A stretch of 6,257 bases of DNA. Source: AG1 sp035559775. Its GTDB lineage: Archaea; Thermoproteota; Thermoprotei_A; Sulfolobales; AG1. Of this stretch, positions 4,719 to 6,257 are shown in pieces. Under the pieces are notes generated by a model, which was not told the DNA's origin, did not search any database, and saw only the letters and a program-made list of their open reading frames with translations. Location of the stretch: positions 1 to 6,257 of the forward strand of contig DATMAU010000073.1 in NCBI GenBank assembly GCA_035559775.1, written 5' to 3'. Both the position numbers and the translations under genes were made by a program. Position 1 is the stretch's first letter, and the number at the start of each line of letters is the position of its first letter.

Positions 4719-5474
4719 TTATCGATCTTTTTGAGGGGAGGATAGTATGTGATTAACAACGGCCATCACAAATTCTCTGAACGTGCTGCTATTATGTATA
4801 ATTAATCTGAAGCCCTTATACTGGCATTGTATGAGGGGTTCCGCGATCCTGTCTGTCATTATATGAACCTCTATATTATTGTTCCGGGATATGCTCTCTA
4901 CCCCGCACAGGATCTTTGAGACTGTTTGTGATGCTATCATGATCCTCTTTACCCCCTTTCTAAGCATGTTCTCTAAAACCATAACGCCTTCCCTGTTTAT
5001 CCTTAGCCCGTATACCTCGATCTTCCGTACTCTCTTGGCATAGATCTCTTCATGGATCTCGAGCCTGTCTGAGCTGAAAACCACTATCTCTCCCCTTCTA
5101 TATGTCTCGCTGAGGATCTTGAGGAGGGTCTCTACTCTCTCTATAGGTGGTGAGAAGACCTTGTAGCCGTGGTTTAAGAGTATAGATGCCGTACCCTCCC
5201 CAACCGCTGCGATCATTACTCCTAGTTCGCGGAATGTTTCAAGAAGATCCTTACCTCTATGCGATGAAACCAGGATCTTTGCTGAGCTCTTACTTGAGAA
5301 GATCGCTGAGGATATGTTCATGGGATCTAGCGATGAGATCCTTTGATCGAGATCCTCGATAGGTGTTGGGGCTATCACCTCGGCTAGGTGGAGGGATATT
5401 CCTTTAGATTCGAAGAAAGGTCTCCATCTCTCCCAAGTATCCCTCGTACCAGCGAAAACTATATCTTTCCCCAC
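4719..5474 (-). CDS. hemD: Uroporphyrinogen-III synthase (HemD-like)
   Basis: HemD closes hydroxymethylbilane to uroporphyrinogen III while inverting ring D. This is the branch-point precursor of siroheme, heme and cobalamin, made in the cytoplasm. The 251-residue protein has the family's length and two-domain alternating alpha/beta layout. In the first part SSAIFSSKSSAKIL (55-68) matches the family strand-and-helix where substrate-domain residues sit. AAVGEGTASILLNHGY (89-104) is the characteristic AVGxxTA segment, and VVFSSDR (131-137) and EVYGLR (153-158) correspond to the PRG(D) and VYR motifs. HemD is very divergent as a family, so the call rests on this ordered pattern. The start is GTG at 5474. 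An in-frame TGA lies six bases upstream, so no earlier start exists. It overlaps the upstream aldo/keto reductase by 16 bases, implying one transcript. No other tetrapyrrole gene is visible. Confidence 0.83.
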   Translation of the reverse strand: MGKDIVFAGTRDTWERWRPFFESKGISLHLAEVIAPTPIEDLDQRISSLDPMNISSAIFSSKSSAKILVSSHRGKDLLETFRELGVMIAAVGEGTASILLNHGYKVFSPPIERVETLLKILSETYRRGEIVVFSSDRLEIHEEIYAKRVRKIEVYGLRINREGVMVLENMLRKGVKRIMIASQTVSKILCGVESISRNNNIEVHIMTDRIAEPLIQCQYKGFRLIIHNSSTFREFVMAVVNHILSSPQKDR

Positions 5475-6257
5475 CTCTTCTCAGCCTCTCTATAGAGCTC
5501 CTCTATCTTAGCAACAATCGATCTATCCATGGGTGCTTTACCAGAAGCGCTTGCGTATTCCTCCAACTCCTCCTCGGAGGTCGCTATAACGATAACGGAG
5601 GATGCTTGGACGCTTGAGAATATAAACCTGATCGCGTTCTGACCCTCCGTAAAGCCATCAACCAATAGGTATGGCTTCATGAGCTCGTAGAGCTGGAAGG
5701 CTTTCTCAAACCACTCCCTATCCCTCAGACTCCTATGATCCCTCAGACCCCCCACATCGGCTATCGTGAGCCTACCGCCCAGAATACCGCCAGCGTGAGG
5801 AACCCTTACAAGGATACCGATATTCTTTTCACCAGCAATTGCAGCTATCTCCTTTCCAGGTTTCTGCTCAAGTGCGTTATAGATGAACTGGATCACCTCA
5901 ACCTCTCTGTGGGATAAGGCCTCGATCGCCTCTCTAACCACTTCTCTCTCGGGACCCAGGGCTACGCCCACGTGGAGGGCTAGGCCTTCCTCAACAAGTC
6001 TAGCCATAGCTCTATAGAGCTCGGGGTTTCTCAGCGCTTCGAGGGGCGGGTTATGGATCTGTATTATATCTATAGGCTTTTTACCAATCCTCTCACAGGA
6101 TTTTCTCGCGGCGAAGAATAGATACTCGGGATCGTATCTCCTCAAAGGCTTCTCGCCTGGTGAGTAGATGTCATAACCGATCTTAGTGGCTATGATGATA
6201 TCCTTTACACCGGATCCGAAGGCTTTCTGCAATATAGATTCTCCATAGCCCTTGCCA
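5459..6257 (-). CDS. Aldo/keto reductase, N-terminus beyond the window edge
   Basis: This is an NAD(P)H-dependent oxidoreductase of the aldo/keto reductase superfamily, predicted to fold as a TIM barrel and to act on a carbonyl or alcohol; the substrate is unknown. The frame is open to the window edge, so the gene is partial and its true start is not visible. A TTG at 6232 would remove the catalytic tyrosine and is not the start. YGES at 6236-6247 carries the catalytic tyrosine, IATK (lysine codon 6182-6184) the catalytic lysine and IIQIHNPP (histidine codon 6053-6055) the histidine. The conserved aspartate would lie beyond the edge. Later segments include HVGVALGP, VIQFIYNALEQ and, near the C-terminus, VIVIATSEEELEEY, which fits the cofactor-binding end. 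The gene overlaps the hemD-like start by 16 bases. A role linked to tetrapyrrole synthesis is possible only by context. Confidence 0.9.
   Translation of the reverse strand, partial: GKGYGESILQKAFGSGVKDIIIATKIGYDIYSPGEKPLRRYDPEYLFFAARKSCERIGKKPIDIIQIHNPPLEALRNPELYRAMARLVEEGLALHVGVALGPEREVVREAIEALSHREVEVIQFIYNALEQKPGKEIAAIAGEKNIGILVRVPHAGGILGGRLTIADVGGLRDHRSLRDREWFEKAFQLYELMKPYLLVDGFTEGQNAIRFIFSSVQASSVIVIATSEEELEEYASASGKAPMDRSIVAKIEELYREAEKRWGKI

Noticed and set aside
6230..6232. TTG as the start of the aldo/keto reductase
   Set aside because: The frame continues open to the window edge and the upstream codons encode the catalytic YGES motif, so the real start lies outside.

Overview
The window looks like a stretch of a hyperthermophilic crenarchaeal (Thermoproteota) chromosome. 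The reasons are Bat-type HTH regulator and uroporphyrinogen-III synthase sequences of archaeal character, frequent TTG and GTG starts, archaeal TATA boxes about 25 bases before start codons, heavy AGA/AGG and ATA codon use, and no bacterial -35/-10 promoters. I cannot name the species. Every gene I can support lies on the minus strand, so transcription runs from high to low coordinates.

Left part (about 20-1980): an IS607-family insertion sequence. It carries tnpA (a serine recombinase with an N-terminal MerR-like HTH) and tnpB (the RNA-guided nuclease family ancestral to Cas12), joined by an ATGA stop/start overlap. tnpA has its own TATA box and is probably translated from a leaderless TTG. 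The 3' end of tnpB and the bases just past its stop contain a run of perfect stem-loops on the minus strand. This is where the guide RNA (omega-RNA / reRNA) of a TnpB element is expected.

Middle part (1987-3264): a gene for a Bat-like (HTH_10) transcription regulator ends only 44 bases upstream of tnpA, so the insertion sequence sits directly behind it. Upstream of the regulator is a 525-base stretch with no convincing gene. It holds the regulator's promoter, a nested inverted repeat and one small open frame of doubtful status.

Right part (3265-6257): a cysteine-rich radical SAM protein of the PflA-activase/AmrS type (COG1180-like), a 305-base gap, then a two-gene unit. In that unit an aldo/keto reductase, cut by the window edge, overlaps a hemD-like uroporphyrinogen-III synthase by 16 bases. 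HemD belongs to tetrapyrrole (heme, siroheme, cobalamin) synthesis. The reductase and the radical SAM enzyme have no assigned substrate here. There is no rRNA, recognisable tRNA or CRISPR array.

The best candidate for something worth studying is the putative TnpB guide RNA at 54-211 and the exact ends of its element. Next is the 16-cysteine radical SAM protein.
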